The notes: a model not told the origin generated them from the sequence alone. A stretch of 27,980 nt of DNA from CAZONU01 sp965370045 (GCA_965370045.1 CBDUSI010000056.1:1-27980), one strand, 5' to 3'; positions 1 to 10,556 are shown, counted from the stretch's first letter. Numbers and translations are program-made.

Positions 1-3000
1 CCAGCGACCATGTAAACAAACCCCGCCTTGATGATTGCCTGCCTGGCGCCTATGTCCCTTTCGATCTGCTCCAACTGGCCCGGCCGCATGTTCCTAGCGG
101 CCAGCCAATCGAGCCTTCTCTTCTTGGCATTCATTATCCCGAGCTTCGCCGCAGCTTGGCCCCCTGTCTCGAGCTCGGTGAACTCCGGGTCTTGGGTAAG
201 CATCAGAGCATACGCTTTGGCGTAGGACAACTGCAATCCAGTAGGCTTGTTCCCGGGTTCGGGGCGCAGAAGGGCCTCGGCGAACTGCTTGAAGTACCGC
301 GGGTCTCGTCTTCGCAGTATCCTGAGCGTACGGGCGTCTGAGCGAACAACGGCGTCGAAGCCCGGCTGCGTGGCCTCAAACGTCTTATCACGCATGGCCT
401 GCATCGTCCTGAGCTGCCCCGCAACGTCGCCACTGAGGGATTTCGCTGCAATATACTCCTCAAGGCGTTTCTTGCTCCATATCTTGCCAGCTACCTTGAT
501 GATGTCCCCCATCGGATCGCCGTTGTTGACCGGGTCACAACCGGCGAAGTTGAACGGGTTACCCCAGCTACCGCCGTCCTCCACCTTATCCCACTGCGCA
601 AACCTTCCGGTTTCAGGATCGTACCACCTGTTGCGGAAGTTGGTGAGCCCCAGGCCCTCGTCGTGCGGGCGGCCCTGGAAGGTGCGCTGCCCGGCGACCG
701 GGTCGATTCCCGAACTTGCCGCGTTGCGCTTGCCGAAGGCGTCGTAACGGTAACGCGAGACAACATCGCCCGACACGTCGGCCACGGCCATCACTGACCC
801 GTTGGGACCTGCCAGGTTCCACTTGGTGACGCCGCCGCGGGTCTCCGACAGCATCTTGTCCATGCCGCCGCCGAAGTACGTTGCCGTCACCTGATTGCTA
901 TCATTGAGTTCGACGAGCACCGAGTCCCCGTCGCGGACGTAACGCTTTTCATTCCCGGCGGTGAAGTCGCGCCTGATCATGTAGCTGTCGCCCTGGCGCT
1001 CGTACTCGCGCTTGGTCTCGTCACCCAGCAGGACTTTGTTCACGAAACGGTCGGGGCTGTACTCGTAAGTCCAGTCCTCGACCACCTGCCCGCCCTGGCC
1101 GACGTCCAGCCCGACCATGTCGCCGTTCTCGTCGTAGAAGTATTCCCGCCAGTCCTGCCCTCCGGCCTCGGTCACCGTCTTCAGCAGGTAGGGGCTCCCC
1201 ACCCGGTAAGCGTAGTTCCACGTCTCCGCGCCGTTGTCCACCTTCACCTGGGTTCGCCGGCTCAGCGCGTCGTAAGCGTACTCCAGCTTGTGGTTGCCCG
1301 CCGTGAACCCCGTGTGCTCCTCGCAGGTCAGCCGGTAGGAGGCGTCGTAGGTGTAGGCCGCCTTCCCGCCGCCCATGTAGGTGACGCTCTGCCGGCGCCC
1401 GGCGTCGTCGACCGCGTAGGTCGCGCTTTCGACCGTTACGGGCTCTTCATCCACAAGCTTGGAGTAACTCACCCCGGTCAGGTGGTCGGCGTTGTTGAAG
1501 GTGTATGACGCGGTGATCCCGTTGGGCAGCTGCATGGAGGTGCGCCGGCTGGCCAGGTCGTAGCCGTAGACCACCTTGGGGTCGTCGGCCGGGTTCGTGC
1601 CGTTCACCAGCGCGGACCTCCGCCCGATAGCGTCGTAGACGCTCGTCCGGGTGACACCGCCGCCGGTGACCGTCTTCCTGCGGCCCACCAGGTCCTGGGT
1701 GTAGGTTACGGACTGGGCCAGGATGTTGTCGGTGGCCCCGGTCAAGAAACCCCGCGAGGCGCTGTAGGCGTAGGACAGGTCCGTCCAGGTGGACTCCTGG
1801 GCACCCACCCAGACCTTGCCCAGCACTGAGGCCAATGTACCGTCGATGTTGTGGATGCTGGTCAGGGTCTTCGCATCGTAATCCGCGCCGGTCTTGGGCA
1901 GGTAGTTTTTGATCACCTTGCGACCGCCGCCGGCAGCCGTGGTGTACTCGAACACGAACTCCTGGTTGGCCGCGTCCTGCTTCCAGAGCAGGCGGTTCTC
2001 GGTATCGTAGTCGAACTTGTGGGTGATGCCGCCGGGATAGACCACCTTGCGGACCTGCCCGCTCAGGTTGTAGGTGTACCAGGTGATCGCCGAGACCGGA
2101 CCGCCCAGGACCTGCTTGGTGCGGCGGTTGCCGGCGCCGTCGTAGGTGAAGAACACCGTCCGACCCCCGGCGTCGGTGACGCTCTTGAGCAGGTGGTTGC
2201 CGTAGTAGGTGTAAACCGTGGTCCGGCCGTTCTCATCGGTGACCGAGGTGCGGTCGCCGGCGGCGTTGTGGCCGTAGGTCACAGTGTGGCCCAAGGGGTC
2301 GGTTAGCTTGACCCGTCGCCCGCCGTCGTCGTAGTCCATCGTGGTGCGCTTGCCGCGCGGGTCCACCGTGGCGGCGATCTGCCCGGCGCCGTTGTACTCG
2401 GTGGTCCAGACAGGGTTCTTAGCCGGGTTATAGGGATCGGACGGGTCCAGGACGCGGATGGTCTTGGTCCTGCGCCCGGCGTCGTCGTAGACGTATCTGG
2501 TCTCCTCGCCGGCGGGGTTGGTCTCCTTGGCCAGGTTGCTGGCCCAGTCGTACTCGTACTTCCAGGGGGTGGTCACGCCGGGGTCGTTGCGCTCGATGAG
2601 CCGGTCGAGGAGGTCGTACTTGTAGGTGGTGACGCGGTCCTTGGCATCGGTCTCGCTGGCCACGGTGCCGCCCGGGTTGAATATCCGGCTGGATTTGCTG
2701 ATCACCTGCCCGGTCAGGAGGTTCTTGGTCTCCCAGCTGGTCTCGCGCCTCAGGAGGTCTCTGCCGATGGTCGTCTGGGTGTTGCCGATGGTGTGCTTCT
2801 TGAGCAGGCCGTCGGGTTCGTACTCGGTCTCCTCAACGACGGCATCGAAGTAGTTCTCCTGGTAGGCGCCGCCGGAAATCCCGCCACGCGAGTCGTTGAC
2901 GGTGCGTTTGAGGATTTGCCCGCGCCCGTTGCGCACCAGATCGACGATCAGCGCGAACAGGTCGTTGAGTTCGCCCGAGGAGCCTTGGCGCACTGCCTGC

Positions 3001-6000
3001 TGGTAGACCTTGTACTTCGCCGGCAGCCCGTCGCCGCGGTGGTCCGTGAACTTGGCGGCACTGGGCTTAGCCCCGTCGGTGGTTGAGCCGTAGCGGCTCT
3101 CGTCCGGCCAGTAGAGGGGACTCGTCTTGCGCTGAGAGGTGGCCCCGATGGGGTCTTCCGTTCCGGAGAAACTGCCTTCCAGGGGCTCGTAGTTGAGCTT
3201 GGTGGTGGCGCCGATGGCCGCTATCGTCTTGGTGCCGAGCTGCCCGCGGGGATTGAAGGTATTGGCTAGGGTGCGGCCGGCGCCATCGGTGACGCTGGCT
3301 ACCGTGTCGTCCGCGTTGAGCTGGCGGCTGGTTTCGTTATGCTCCGGGTCAATCCACTTCGTTATCCGGCCGGCGTTGTCAACCTCCTGTTCCCAGGTTT
3401 TGCCGCGCTCGTCGACGACGGACTGCAGGTACTCCCGTGAGTCGAAGGTGTTAACGATGTTTCCATAACCCTGCGCCGGATTGTAGCCCGGCGGCTTCGT
3501 CTCAATCAACTGGTCGACGAGATTGAACACGCGCTTGGTGGTGCGCTGGGTCACCTGCTCCCCGCCAACCCAGGCGTTGCAGGGCTCCTTGATTTCCACC
3601 GCGTTGCCGCGCTCGTCCAGCTTGCGCTCCGTGACCTCGCCCAGGGCGTTGGTGGTCTTGACTAGGCGGTCCAGGACGTCGTACTCGTTCTTCGCCGTGT
3701 ACTTAGAGGTGTCGAAGATGTCCGCCGAGCGGCTCTCGTCCCAGAAGTAGGTCAGATTGTCGTTGGCATCGTACTGCCAGCCGCGGCGAATGGGCTCGCC
3801 GGCAGCCGTGGCCTTCGTCTGGAAGGTGGTCGGACCTATGGACTCCTTCAGGTTGCTGCGGTCATCGTAAACGTAGTAGCGCTTGTAGTGCTTGGTGTCC
3901 TGCCCCTGCGTGAACGTCCCAAAACGCTCCTCTTCGTCCAGCCGGCCGAGGATGTCGCGCGTGAGGGTCCTGGTTGTGCTCTGGCTGCCGGCCAAGAGGG
4001 TTATCTGCTTAACCAAGCCACTGCCGGCGTTGTTGGTGTCTCCGTCGTCGAACGTGTACTTGGTCTCCGCACCGCGCGGCGTAGTCACCTTGCTGATGCG
4101 TCCGCGCACGTCGGTTTCGTACGATGTGGGGTGGCTGTCGCCCGGCCCCCTGCTCTCCAGCAGTGCGCCGTCCTTCTCGCGGTACTTGCTGCTGCTCACC
4201 CGGCCCATGGGGTCCTTGGTGTAGGTGCCCTGGTTGAAGTCGTTGTACTTGTACTCCCAGACCATGCCGGCGACCACATCGGTGGCCGTCTTGATGTTCA
4301 GACGCTCGTCGTACTCCCAGGAAGCCGACTGGCTCTGGCCGAAGGGGGTCTCCGAATCGAGTCGGCGCAAGGGCTTTCCCGTCGGATACCCACGCGAGGC
4401 CGTGCGCGTGGCCTCGTCGCTCTTGACCTGGACGAAGCTCGTCCAGACGTTGCGCTTCTCCTCGAAGTAGTACGTTATCTGCGCTCGCTCCTCCTCATCA
4501 ACGGCCCAGTCCTTCACCGTGGCCTCGCCCCCGCCGATATCCCACTCGACGACCTTGGCGGTCTCTTCCTCCGTCCCGGGCTGGGGCCGGTCAATCTTCC
4601 AGGTGCAGCCGCGGTCGCTGCTGGTAACTGTCCAGGCTTTGTCGAGGGAATTTGTGAGGGTCGTGATGTAGTGATGCTCGGAGTCAACGGTGAATCCCCA
4701 GACTTCAGCCGAACTGCCGCTCACGCCTGTGGTTGACAGGGCAACCGCGTTGTCCGCGGGGTCCGTGACCGTCACGCTGTTCGGCGTGCTCCAATCCAAC
4801 TCGATTTCGCGGAACTTGGATGCCCCGTTGGGCTTCTCGGTGATCTTGGTAATCTTGTACTTATTGTCGCTGTCGTCCTCGTAGGTTATCTCCACGGCGT
4901 TCTCAAAGAGGTCAACCATCTTCTCCAAGCGGCCGTTCTCGTAGTCGAAGTGGTAGCGCAGCATGCTGTGACGGACCAGCTCGTAGTGCTTGTCGTCTCC
5001 CTTGCCGACGATCTCAATGCGCTCGTCCCGGCCCTCGCGTTCGGCGGCCTTGAACTTCTCCCCCTTGGCGTCACTTTCGGCCGGGAACCACACCTTGGCC
5101 CCGTCGCCGTCCACCAGCCAGATGCCCGATCCTGTGCGGTACACCCGGCACTCGTAGTTCAGGCGCCATTTGGAGTCAGCCCCCAGCCAACCTGCCAGTT
5201 CCGTGCGGCTGCTGTAGCTGGCCCACACATTGAACGGTAGCTGCCCGCCGCGGATGCGCGTCAGCGGCAAGGAGAATTGGAGATTGCCGGTGGTGAGGTT
5301 GACGACGCCCCGCGTGCTGGTAACGCCGGTGATGGGCTCCAGCGGCCCGTAGCGGCCACGGCTGGCCCCCGTCGCACCCTCGTTGTGGTCGCCGATGACC
5401 AGCAGCTTGATGGTGTCCTGGCGCGTGGAGGCCCCCACCGTGTGCTTGAGGACGACCTTGACGCCGGCCCCCTCCTTCAGGCCCTCCACCCACAGGCCGT
5501 TCTGCTCGATGCCGGTCCACGTCTCCGAGGGCAAGGTCCAGCTTATCTTGCCGTTGGTGTCCAGGGTTACCGGACCGGTCCGGTCCGAGCTCTTCCAGAA
5601 CGCCAGCGCCCCCACCTCGGAGATGCTGAGCTCCACCACCGTGCCGGTGCCTCCCTGCCCGTCGCCCAGGGTCAGCGTCATCTTGCGCAGGTCATCCTCG
5701 TTCTCGATGGCCTCGGGCGGGTCGATGTCGCAATCGGCGATGGGACACTTGCTCCCGTCTATGCCCCCGTTGTCGTTGTCGTCGTTCTGCGGCACCCAGC
5801 CGCCGGGAGCATCCGGGTCATCAGGATCGGTCGGGTCGTCGGAGGCGTACTCAAGCTGATCGTCCTTCGCCGTGAACGTCCCGTCACCGTCGATGTCCAT
5901 GCGGATGTTCAAGGACTCAGGGTCAGGGTTGACCACCACGACGCCCTCGAAGAGGACCTTGTGCCTCTTCAGCGCGTCCTCCGCGGTCTCCCCCTGCCTG

Positions 6001-9000
6001 ATGTCAGGGTATTCCGCGCCATCGACGTAGTACGCCTTACGATCGTATTTGTCCTTGTACCATCCGGTCACCCAGGCATCGTAGCTTCCCACCCCCAGCG
6101 TCGTGGGGATGGTGACCGGCGGATAGTCCGCCGTTTCGGTGGATGATTGCCACGGGTGGAACGTCCAGTCGCTGGCGGGGTCGTTCAGGACCTTGCCGTC
6201 TTTGCGTCGCGGGCAGTCCCACCAGCCGGTCTCCTGCGGTATCTCGACGTTCTCGCTCTGCATGGTCCCGGACAGCAGGTCGTCACCATTGTGCAGGGTG
6301 AGCGTGACCCGGTTGTAACCCTCCTGCCAGGACTTCATGCGGACCCTCTTGCCGTGGCCCTCGGACTGGAGCCCCCACACGTACGCATCGTCGTCTATGT
6401 CGTCCACCGTGAACGTCCGGGTGGTGAAGCCCATCAGCACCGCCGGGCGGTTCATATAGAAAGCGCCTATTTCCTGCATCTCGCTCCGCGCCTGCTTGGT
6501 GCGCAGCGTGACCTCGAAGTGCGAAGCGGTCTCGCCGAGGATGCAATCCAGCACGTACGAGCCGCCGCCCTCCCCATCCGGCGTCAAGTCCTCCGTCCAG
6601 AAATCCCTGGTGGTGCTGCCATCGGGATAGGTGCTCCCGAAGCCGAGCTGCGCGCTGACCAGCATCCCGGGAATCAGTGGCCGCATGGTGACGGTCGCCC
6701 GGCCGTCCCTGTCGGGCAAGCGCCCGAAGAATCCGCTGCAGTCCAACTTGAATCCCTGTATCCCGTCCCGGTCCAACACCCGGCCGGTAATGCCACCCAG
6801 CCTGGCCTGCAACTGCGGCGAGGAGACCTTCTCCAGCACGATCTCCGACTTGACACCGGTCTCTGTGGTCGCCCGCGGCTTGACCGTAAGCAGGTCCTCG
6901 TCCTCGGTGGCCAGATAGACCAGCTCCGCCGCGCTGGCCGGCTCCACCTGCACCTCGTAATAGGTCGTCGGGTTGTAGAACTGGCTCACTATGATGCCCA
7001 GATTGAGGCCGGGCTTCATGGTCACCCGCACCACCGTGATGTTCATCTCGTGGGTCTCAAGGACCTTCCCGTCCTCGTCTAGCACCTCGGCCAGGCACTC
7101 GAACTCGCCCGGCTCCTCGAAAGTGACCACCAGCGTCTCGGCCACGTCCCCGACCACCGGGAACTCAACCTTGCCCGGATCGAACCGGACCGAGGCGGCG
7201 TCCTGGTGCGTTGACGGGATGGTCACCAGGGCGGCGTCCCCAACCTGCATCATCAAGCCATCGTCCGAACCAGCCTCCAGCGGCACAAAGGTCAGCGTCT
7301 CACTGACTTGCGTCTGGTTACCTTCGGCATCCTCAGAGCTGGCCACCAACGCGACAGTGCTGCTCTCGCCGCGCTCCACGAAAGCATGCCAAGTGGTGGA
7401 GTTGGTCACGACCACGTCCACCGGCTCTCCGTCGGCGCTCAGGCTGATAGTGTCCACCTCGGGGTCTTTGGTGCCCTCGATGAACGCCTTCTTGGTGTTG
7501 CTGGTCAGGCTGCTGGCAATCGCCAGCTTCGGCGCCTGGATGTCCGCCCGGTAGAACTTCACCGTCAAGACGGGACGATATGCCGGGAACTGCTTCTCGT
7601 CCGAGCTGTAGAAGACCTGGAGGTCCGTTGCCGACCGATTCTCCAGTATAAGGCCCTTGTTGAGATTAGCGTCGTTCACCCAGGCTTGCACCGCCGCGGT
7701 TATGTCCCAGTCGTAGGCCGTGTAGCCCTGCGTGCATGTCACCGTGTCTTCAATGGTGTTTGTCCGGCTCTTGGTGTTCTCGTCCGTGTATCCGCAACCT
7801 TCCACCGTCCAGTTGGTGAACGCCAAGCGTCTGCGTGACCACGTCGGCACTATCGATTCGTAGGTCCAACCGTCCGTCACCCTATAGGCTGAAATAGGCT
7901 GATTCTTCGCGAAAGTGTTAGTCAATGTGAGCTTGGCCTCGGTGATGATCGCGTCGTGGGGAATCTGCTCCATCGCGTGCCCGATAGCATCCGGGAAGCG
8001 CACCAGCGCGCACTTGATGGTGGTCCCGCTCTTGCCGGCTACCAGGGAGAAGTTGTGAGATACGGTCGGGAAGGCGTTCTCAATGTAGGCGTTTTCGGTG
8101 TTCGAGTAATCTCCCCCATCGCCCTCCTGGAAGGAAAGCTCCTCTTCTTCGGCCAGGACCAGCACCAGCTTGGGCCGCAGCGAGGCGTTGAAGTTGTACT
8201 CGCTGGAGTAGTAGCTGGCGGAGTTGACTCCACTGCCCTCGTCGAACGGCACGATGCCGAACCCATGGTTGTCCTGCGTCTCGGCCTTCATGGCGCGGAC
8301 AGTCGCCGTCACGTCGAAGCTCAGCCACTGATCAACCACGATGGGCTGAGAGTCGAGGACCGATGCCCCGAACTCCCCACCCCTCACCGTCCAGTCGTTC
8401 TGCGCTGTGGCGTCATGGTCAAAGTAGTCGTGCTCGTACCAGGTGGCTCCGGGCACTCCTGCCTGGTTATGGCCTTCGCCTTCCACCCAGGAGCGGGTCA
8501 CCGTCTTGACCGAAGCCTTGGGCTCTGCTGATGGATAAGCCAAGGCGTGGCAATAGACCTCCAGCTTGGCCTGCACGATGTACTTGTCCGCGGGTACAGT
8601 GGACAGATCGAACTTCACCACCGCGTTCTTATCCTTGCGGGGGTTGTCGACGGTGGATCCGCGCCAGGTGTAGAGGTCCCGGCTCCGGCCTGTGTTCATC
8701 GTGGGATGCGTCCCGGAAAGCGAGGTGTCCGTGCAGCCGGTGTACCCGTCGAGGGACTGCTGCAGGACCAGCCGGTTCTCAGGAAGTTCCGGGGGAGGAG
8801 GCGGTGGATTGGGATCGCCCTCGGTGTAGGTGATCACCAACTTCGGGCGGAGCGCAGTATCAGTTGTGTACTCGCTGGAGTAGAACCGAGCGTCGTTGGC
8901 GCCGCCAGCCTCGTCGGCAGGAACGATTGCCAGGCCGTTGTTGTCGGAGACCTCGAAGATGTGAGCGCGGACCGCATCAGTCACGTCCAGACTGATCCAC

Positions 9001-9524
9001 TGGCCCGAGCCCAGAGACTGCGTGTCCAGGACGGTCGGGTCGAAGTCACCGCCTACCACGGCCCAGTCGTTCTGGCTGGTGGCATCGTGGTCATAGTAGT
9101 CATGCTCATACCATGTGGCCCCGGCCACCCCTTCCGAGCCGTTTGAAGCGCCCTCCACCCAGGAGCGGGTGATCATCTTGGCCACCACCTTGGGATCGGC
9201 CGACGGCCAGTCCAACTGGTAGCAGTAGACCTCCAGCTTCGCCGAGACGATGTACTTGTCCGTCGGCACTGAAGAGAGGTCGTACTTGATGATGGTGTGC
9301 TTGTTCTGGCGGGGGGCGCCAGGGTCAGAGCCTCGCCAGGTTCGGAGGTAGGTGGCACCTCCGTAGTTCCTGGTCGGCGCGGCGCCCATCAGCGTGGTGT
9401 CCACGCAGCCGGAGTAACCGTTCAAACCCTCCTGGAGGGTCAGCACGGTCTCTTCGGCACGAGCACTAACGGCAAGAGTGAGAATCAGGCCAACGACAGC
9501 AACGGATGAAAAGAACCTACGCAT
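1..9524 (-). CDS. Giant secreted RHS/YD-repeat protein with N-terminal DNRLRE modules (3' end outside window)
   Basis: One frame stays open from the ATG at 9524 to the left edge (about 3,174 codons, no stop reached). It starts with a signal peptide (MRRFFSSVAVVGLILTLAVS, then ARA/E). Residues about 23-240, 249-455 and 458-654 form three DNRLRE/CBM96-like beta modules; the first two share the pattern DTxL..PTxN.G...WRGS...KYIVxAKLEVYC. A probable EF-hand loop (DIDGDG) with Asp-rich linkers lies near residue 1200. The RHS shell begins near residue 1390 (GPLEPITGV, VNLTTGNLQFSLPL), with YD-type repeats (YDxxGRR, YEYDW) to about 2970. The core ends with GLTNFRNRWYDPETGRFAQWD and NPFNFAGCDPVNNGDPMGD. 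About 170 non-repeat, mostly helical residues follow before the edge. By family knowledge this is a cell-surface or secreted polymorphic-toxin-like or adhesive protein whose C-terminal domain would be enclosed by the shell. The C-terminal function is not recognised. SD GGGGGG lies 7 nt before the ATG. Confidence 0.93.
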   Translation of the reverse strand, partial: MRRFFSSVAVVGLILTLAVSARAEETVLTLQEGLNGYSGCVDTTLMGAAPTRNYGGATYLRTWRGSDPGAPRQNKHTIIKYDLSSVPTDKYIVSAKLEVYCYQLDWPSADPKVVAKMITRSWVEGASNGSEGVAGATWYEHDYYDHDATSQNDWAVVGGDFDPTVLDTQSLGSGQWISLDVTDAVRAHIFEVSDNNGLAIVPADEAGGANDARFYSSEYTTDTALRPKLVITYTEGDPNPPPPPPELPENRLVLQQSLDGYTGCTDTSLSGTHPTMNTGRSRDLYTWRGSTVDNPRKDKNAVVKFDLSTVPADKYIVQAKLEVYCHALAYPSAEPKASVKTVTRSWVEGEGHNQAGVPGATWYEHDYFDHDATAQNDWTVRGGEFGASVLDSQPIVVDQWLSFDVTATVRAMKAETQDNHGFGIVPFDEGSGVNSASYYSSEYNFNASLRPKLVLVLAEEEELSFQEGDGGDYSNTENAYIENAFPTVSHNFSLVAGKSGTTIKCALVRFPDAIGHAMEQIPHDAIITEAKLTLTNTFAKNQPISAYRVTDGWTYESIVPTWSRRRLAFTNWTVEGCGYTDENTKSRTNTIEDTVTCTQGYTAYDWDITAAVQAWVNDANLNKGLILENRSATDLQVFYSSDEKQFPAYRPVLTVKFYRADIQAPKLAIASSLTSNTKKAFIEGTKDPEVDTISLSADGEPVDVVVTNSTTWHAFVERGESSTVALVASSEDAEGNQTQVSETLTFVPLEAGSDDGLMMQVGDAALVTIPSTHQDAASVRFDPGKVEFPVVGDVAETLVVTFEEPGEFECLAEVLDEDGKVLETHEMNITVVRVTMKPGLNLGIIVSQFYNPTTYYEVQVEPASAAELVYLATEDEDLLTVKPRATTETGVKSEIVLEKVSSPQLQARLGGITGRVLDRDGIQGFKLDCSGFFGRLPDRDGRATVTMRPLIPGMLVSAQLGFGSTYPDGSTTRDFWTEDLTPDGEGGGSYVLDCILGETASHFEVTLRTKQARSEMQEIGAFYMNRPAVLMGFTTRTFTVDDIDDDAYVWGLQSEGHGKRVRMKSWQEGYNRVTLTLHNGDDLLSGTMQSENVEIPQETGWWDCPRRKDGKVLNDPASDWTFHPWQSSTETADYPPVTIPTTLGVGSYDAWVTGWYKDKYDRKAYYVDGAEYPDIRQGETAEDALKRHKVLFEGVVVVNPDPESLNIRMDIDGDGTFTAKDDQLEYASDDPTDPDDPDAPGGWVPQNDDNDNGGIDGSKCPIADCDIDPPEAIENEDDLRKMTLTLGDGQGGTGTVVELSISEVGALAFWKSSDRTGPVTLDTNGKISWTLPSETWTGIEQNGLWVEGLKEGAGVKVVLKHTVGASTRQDTIKLLVIGDHNEGATGASRGRYGPLEPITGVTSTRGVVNLTTGNLQFSLPLTRIRGGQLPFNVWASYSSRTELAGWLGADSKWRLNYECRVYRTGSGIWLVDGDGAKVWFPAESDAKGEKFKAAEREGRDERIEIVGKGDDKHYELVRHSMLRYHFDYENGRLEKMVDLFENAVEITYEDDSDNKYKITKITEKPNGASKFREIELDWSTPNSVTVTDPADNAVALSTTGVSGSSAEVWGFTVDSEHHYITTLTNSLDKAWTVTSSDRGCTWKIDRPQPGTEEETAKVVEWDIGGGEATVKDWAVDEEERAQITYYFEEKRNVWTSFVQVKSDEATRTASRGYPTGKPLRRLDSETPFGQSQSASWEYDERLNIKTATDVVAGMVWEYKYNDFNQGTYTKDPMGRVSSSKYREKDGALLESRGPGDSHPTSYETDVRGRISKVTTPRGAETKYTFDDGDTNNAGSGLVKQITLLAGSQSTTRTLTRDILGRLDEEERFGTFTQGQDTKHYKRYYVYDDRSNLKESIGPTTFQTKATAAGEPIRRGWQYDANDNLTYFWDESRSADIFDTSKYTAKNEYDVLDRLVKTTNALGEVTERKLDERGNAVEIKEPCNAWVGGEQVTQRTTKRVFNLVDQLIETKPPGYNPAQGYGNIVNTFDSREYLQSVVDERGKTWEQEVDNAGRITKWIDPEHNETSRQLNADDTVASVTDGAGRTLANTFNPRGQLGTKTIAAIGATTKLNYEPLEGSFSGTEDPIGATSQRKTSPLYWPDESRYGSTTDGAKPSAAKFTDHRGDGLPAKYKVYQQAVRQGSSGELNDLFALIVDLVRNGRGQILKRTVNDSRGGISGGAYQENYFDAVVEETEYEPDGLLKKHTIGNTQTTIGRDLLRRETSWETKNLLTGQVISKSSRIFNPGGTVASETDAKDRVTTYKYDLLDRLIERNDPGVTTPWKYEYDWASNLAKETNPAGEETRYVYDDAGRRTKTIRVLDPSDPYNPAKNPVWTTEYNGAGQIAATVDPRGKRTTMDYDDGGRRVKLTDPLGHTVTYGHNAAGDRTSVTDENGRTTVYTYYGNHLLKSVTDAGGRTVFFTYDGAGNRRTKQVLGGPVSAITWYTYNLSGQVRKVVYPGGITHKFDYDTENRLLWKQDAANQEFVFEYTTAAGGGRKVIKNYLPKTGADYDAKTLTSIHNIDGTLASVLGKVWVGAQESTWTDLSYAYSASRGFLTGATDNILAQSVTYTQDLVGRRKTVTGGGVTRTSVYDAIGRRSALVNGTNPADDPKVVYGYDLASRRTSMQLPNGITASYTFNNADHLTGVSYSKLVDEEPVTVESATYAVDDAGRRQSVTYMGGGKAAYTYDASYRLTCEEHTGFTAGNHKLEYAYDALSRRTQVKVDNGAETWNYAYRVGSPYLLKTVTEAGGQDWREYFYDENGDMVGLDVGQGGQVVEDWTYEYSPDRFVNKVLLGDETKREYERQGDSYMIRRDFTAGNEKRYVRDGDSVLVELNDSNQVTATYFGGGMDKMLSETRGGVTKWNLAGPNGSVMAVADVSGDVVSRYRYDAFGKRNAASSGIDPVAGQRTFQGRPHDEGLGLTNFRNRWYDPETGRFAQWDKVEDGGSWGNPFNFAGCDPVNNGDPMGDIIKVAGKIWSKKRLEEYIAAKSLSGDVAGQLRTMQAMRDKTFEATQPGFDAVVRSDARTLRILRRRDPRYFKQFAEALLRPEPGNKPTGLQLSYAKAYALMLTQDPEFTELETGGQAAAKLGIMNAKKRRLDWLAARNMRPGQLEQIERDIGARQAIIKAGFVYMVA

Positions 9525-9595
9525 GAGATGCCCCCCAAACAAGAAGCCGGCGTTCTTCCTTTGGCAGAGCTGTGAAAGTCAAGATGATGAGCGGA

Positions 9596-9623
9596 ATTCT
9601 ACGAAGCACCTCCTGACCGTCAA
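9596..9623 (-). promoter_or_regulatory. Sigma70-like promoter of the RHS gene
   Basis: Read on the minus strand: TTGACG (9623-9618), 16-bp spacer, TAGAAT (9601-9596). The start codon is about 70 nt downstream. A 7-bp-stem hairpin (9624-9644) abuts the -35 box and could be an operator. Further upstream (9525-9788 has no gene) lie a 6-bp-stem hairpin at 9667-9683 and a perfect 12-bp palindrome, TGCACATGTGCA, at 9684-9695. Confidence 0.6.
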
Positions 9624-9788
9624 TCGCTTTTCGCCTCAAAGCGACGATTCCTTCTACTTTTCTCGCATAGCGTTTCTCGCTATTGCACATGTGCACTTGG
9701 CGGTTCGTATATGCTATATGCTTACGTGTGCAACGGCGCGAAATCGGCGCAGCGAGATGGCTGCTCCTAAGTTGTCGCAGGTCGTGGC

Positions 9789-10520
9789 TTATGGCTTTGG
9801 CGCGTACTTGGCGGCCCATGCCTGCCAGCGAGCGACGGCGTCCTTCTGGCTCTTGGGTGAGCGGGAATACTTGTAGCCAAGGTCTTTCCCGGCCAGCTTA
9901 TTCAGGCGGTTGGCAGCCAGTTTCCGGAGCATGGCTTCCGAATCCGAGAGCCTCTCGACCAGCGCCTGCACCGCGGCCTTGGACTTGAGTTTGACCAAGC
10001 CGTGCGTCGCGGACAAGCGAAGCTGGGGGTTGGCATCCTTCGCGGCCGTGGCCAGCGTGACGGTGATATAGCCGCCTTTATCGAGTCGTTCTAGGTAAGG
10101 CAGCCCCACCAGCGCAACCACTGCCTCCCCACGCAGCGGGCTCTGCGGATCGCCGGCGTGCTTCCTGATCACCGGCAACAGATCCTTGACCTTGCTGCGC
10201 TCGCGCGCGGCCAGCAGCAGCGAGCGTTTGCGCAGCGGCAGGGGGTTCTTCTCGTCGTCCACGGCGGCGAGGATGCGCTTGTAGGTTTCGGGCTTGGAAA
10301 GCTCCGTGTAACCCTCGCTCTCCTGCTTGCGGTCGCCGGAGCCGATGCGCTTGTCAATCCACTCGACCAACTCAGGAAGCGCCTCGGGAACTTTGGACTC
10401 CGCGGGGATGACCTCCTGGTCGTCTCTTCCCCCGAACCAGCCCGCCTTGAAGCCAGCGAAGATCACAACGCCGCACACAATCACGGCGATGATGACTCCG
10501 GGAATCAGTGCTTTCTTCAT
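9789..10520 (-). CDS. Membrane-anchored HEAT-repeat protein
   Basis: 243 residues. An N-terminal hydrophobic helix (residues 4-28, IPGVIIAVIVCGVVIFAGF) follows MKKA and acts as a signal anchor or uncleaved signal, so the rest should lie outside the membrane. From about residue 75 the chain is made of HEAT/armadillo-type helical pairs (LLPVIRKHAGDPQSPLRGEA, ATAAKDANPQLRLSATHGL, LVERLSDSEAMLRKLAANRL), a scaffold for protein-protein contacts. The end (AVARWQAWAAKY) resembles the W..W tail of many planctomycete HEAT proteins; the larger HEAT protein at 11452-13728 ends similarly (AAGWKKWYAKH). SD GGAGGAG lies 9-10 nt before the ATG. It has its own promoter and is separated by 107 bp from the upstream regulator gene. 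No enzymatic motif was seen; the function is unknown. Confidence 0.85.
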   Translation of the reverse strand: MKKALIPGVIIAVIVCGVVIFAGFKAGWFGGRDDQEVIPAESKVPEALPELVEWIDKRIGSGDRKQESEGYTELSKPETYKRILAAVDDEKNPLPLRKRSLLLAARERSKVKDLLPVIRKHAGDPQSPLRGEAVVALVGLPYLERLDKGGYITVTLATAAKDANPQLRLSATHGLVKLKSKAAVQALVERLSDSEAMLRKLAANRLNKLAGKDLGYKYSRSPKSQKDAVARWQAWAAKYAPKP

Positions 10521-10556
10521 GGCCGGCGCTCCTCCTCATGACTCAGTGGGAGGGGG

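Noticed and set aside
3888..7082. Several plus-strand frames of 280-310 codons
   Set aside because: They are antisense to the RHS gene, whose repeats and constant reading frame are unmistakable.
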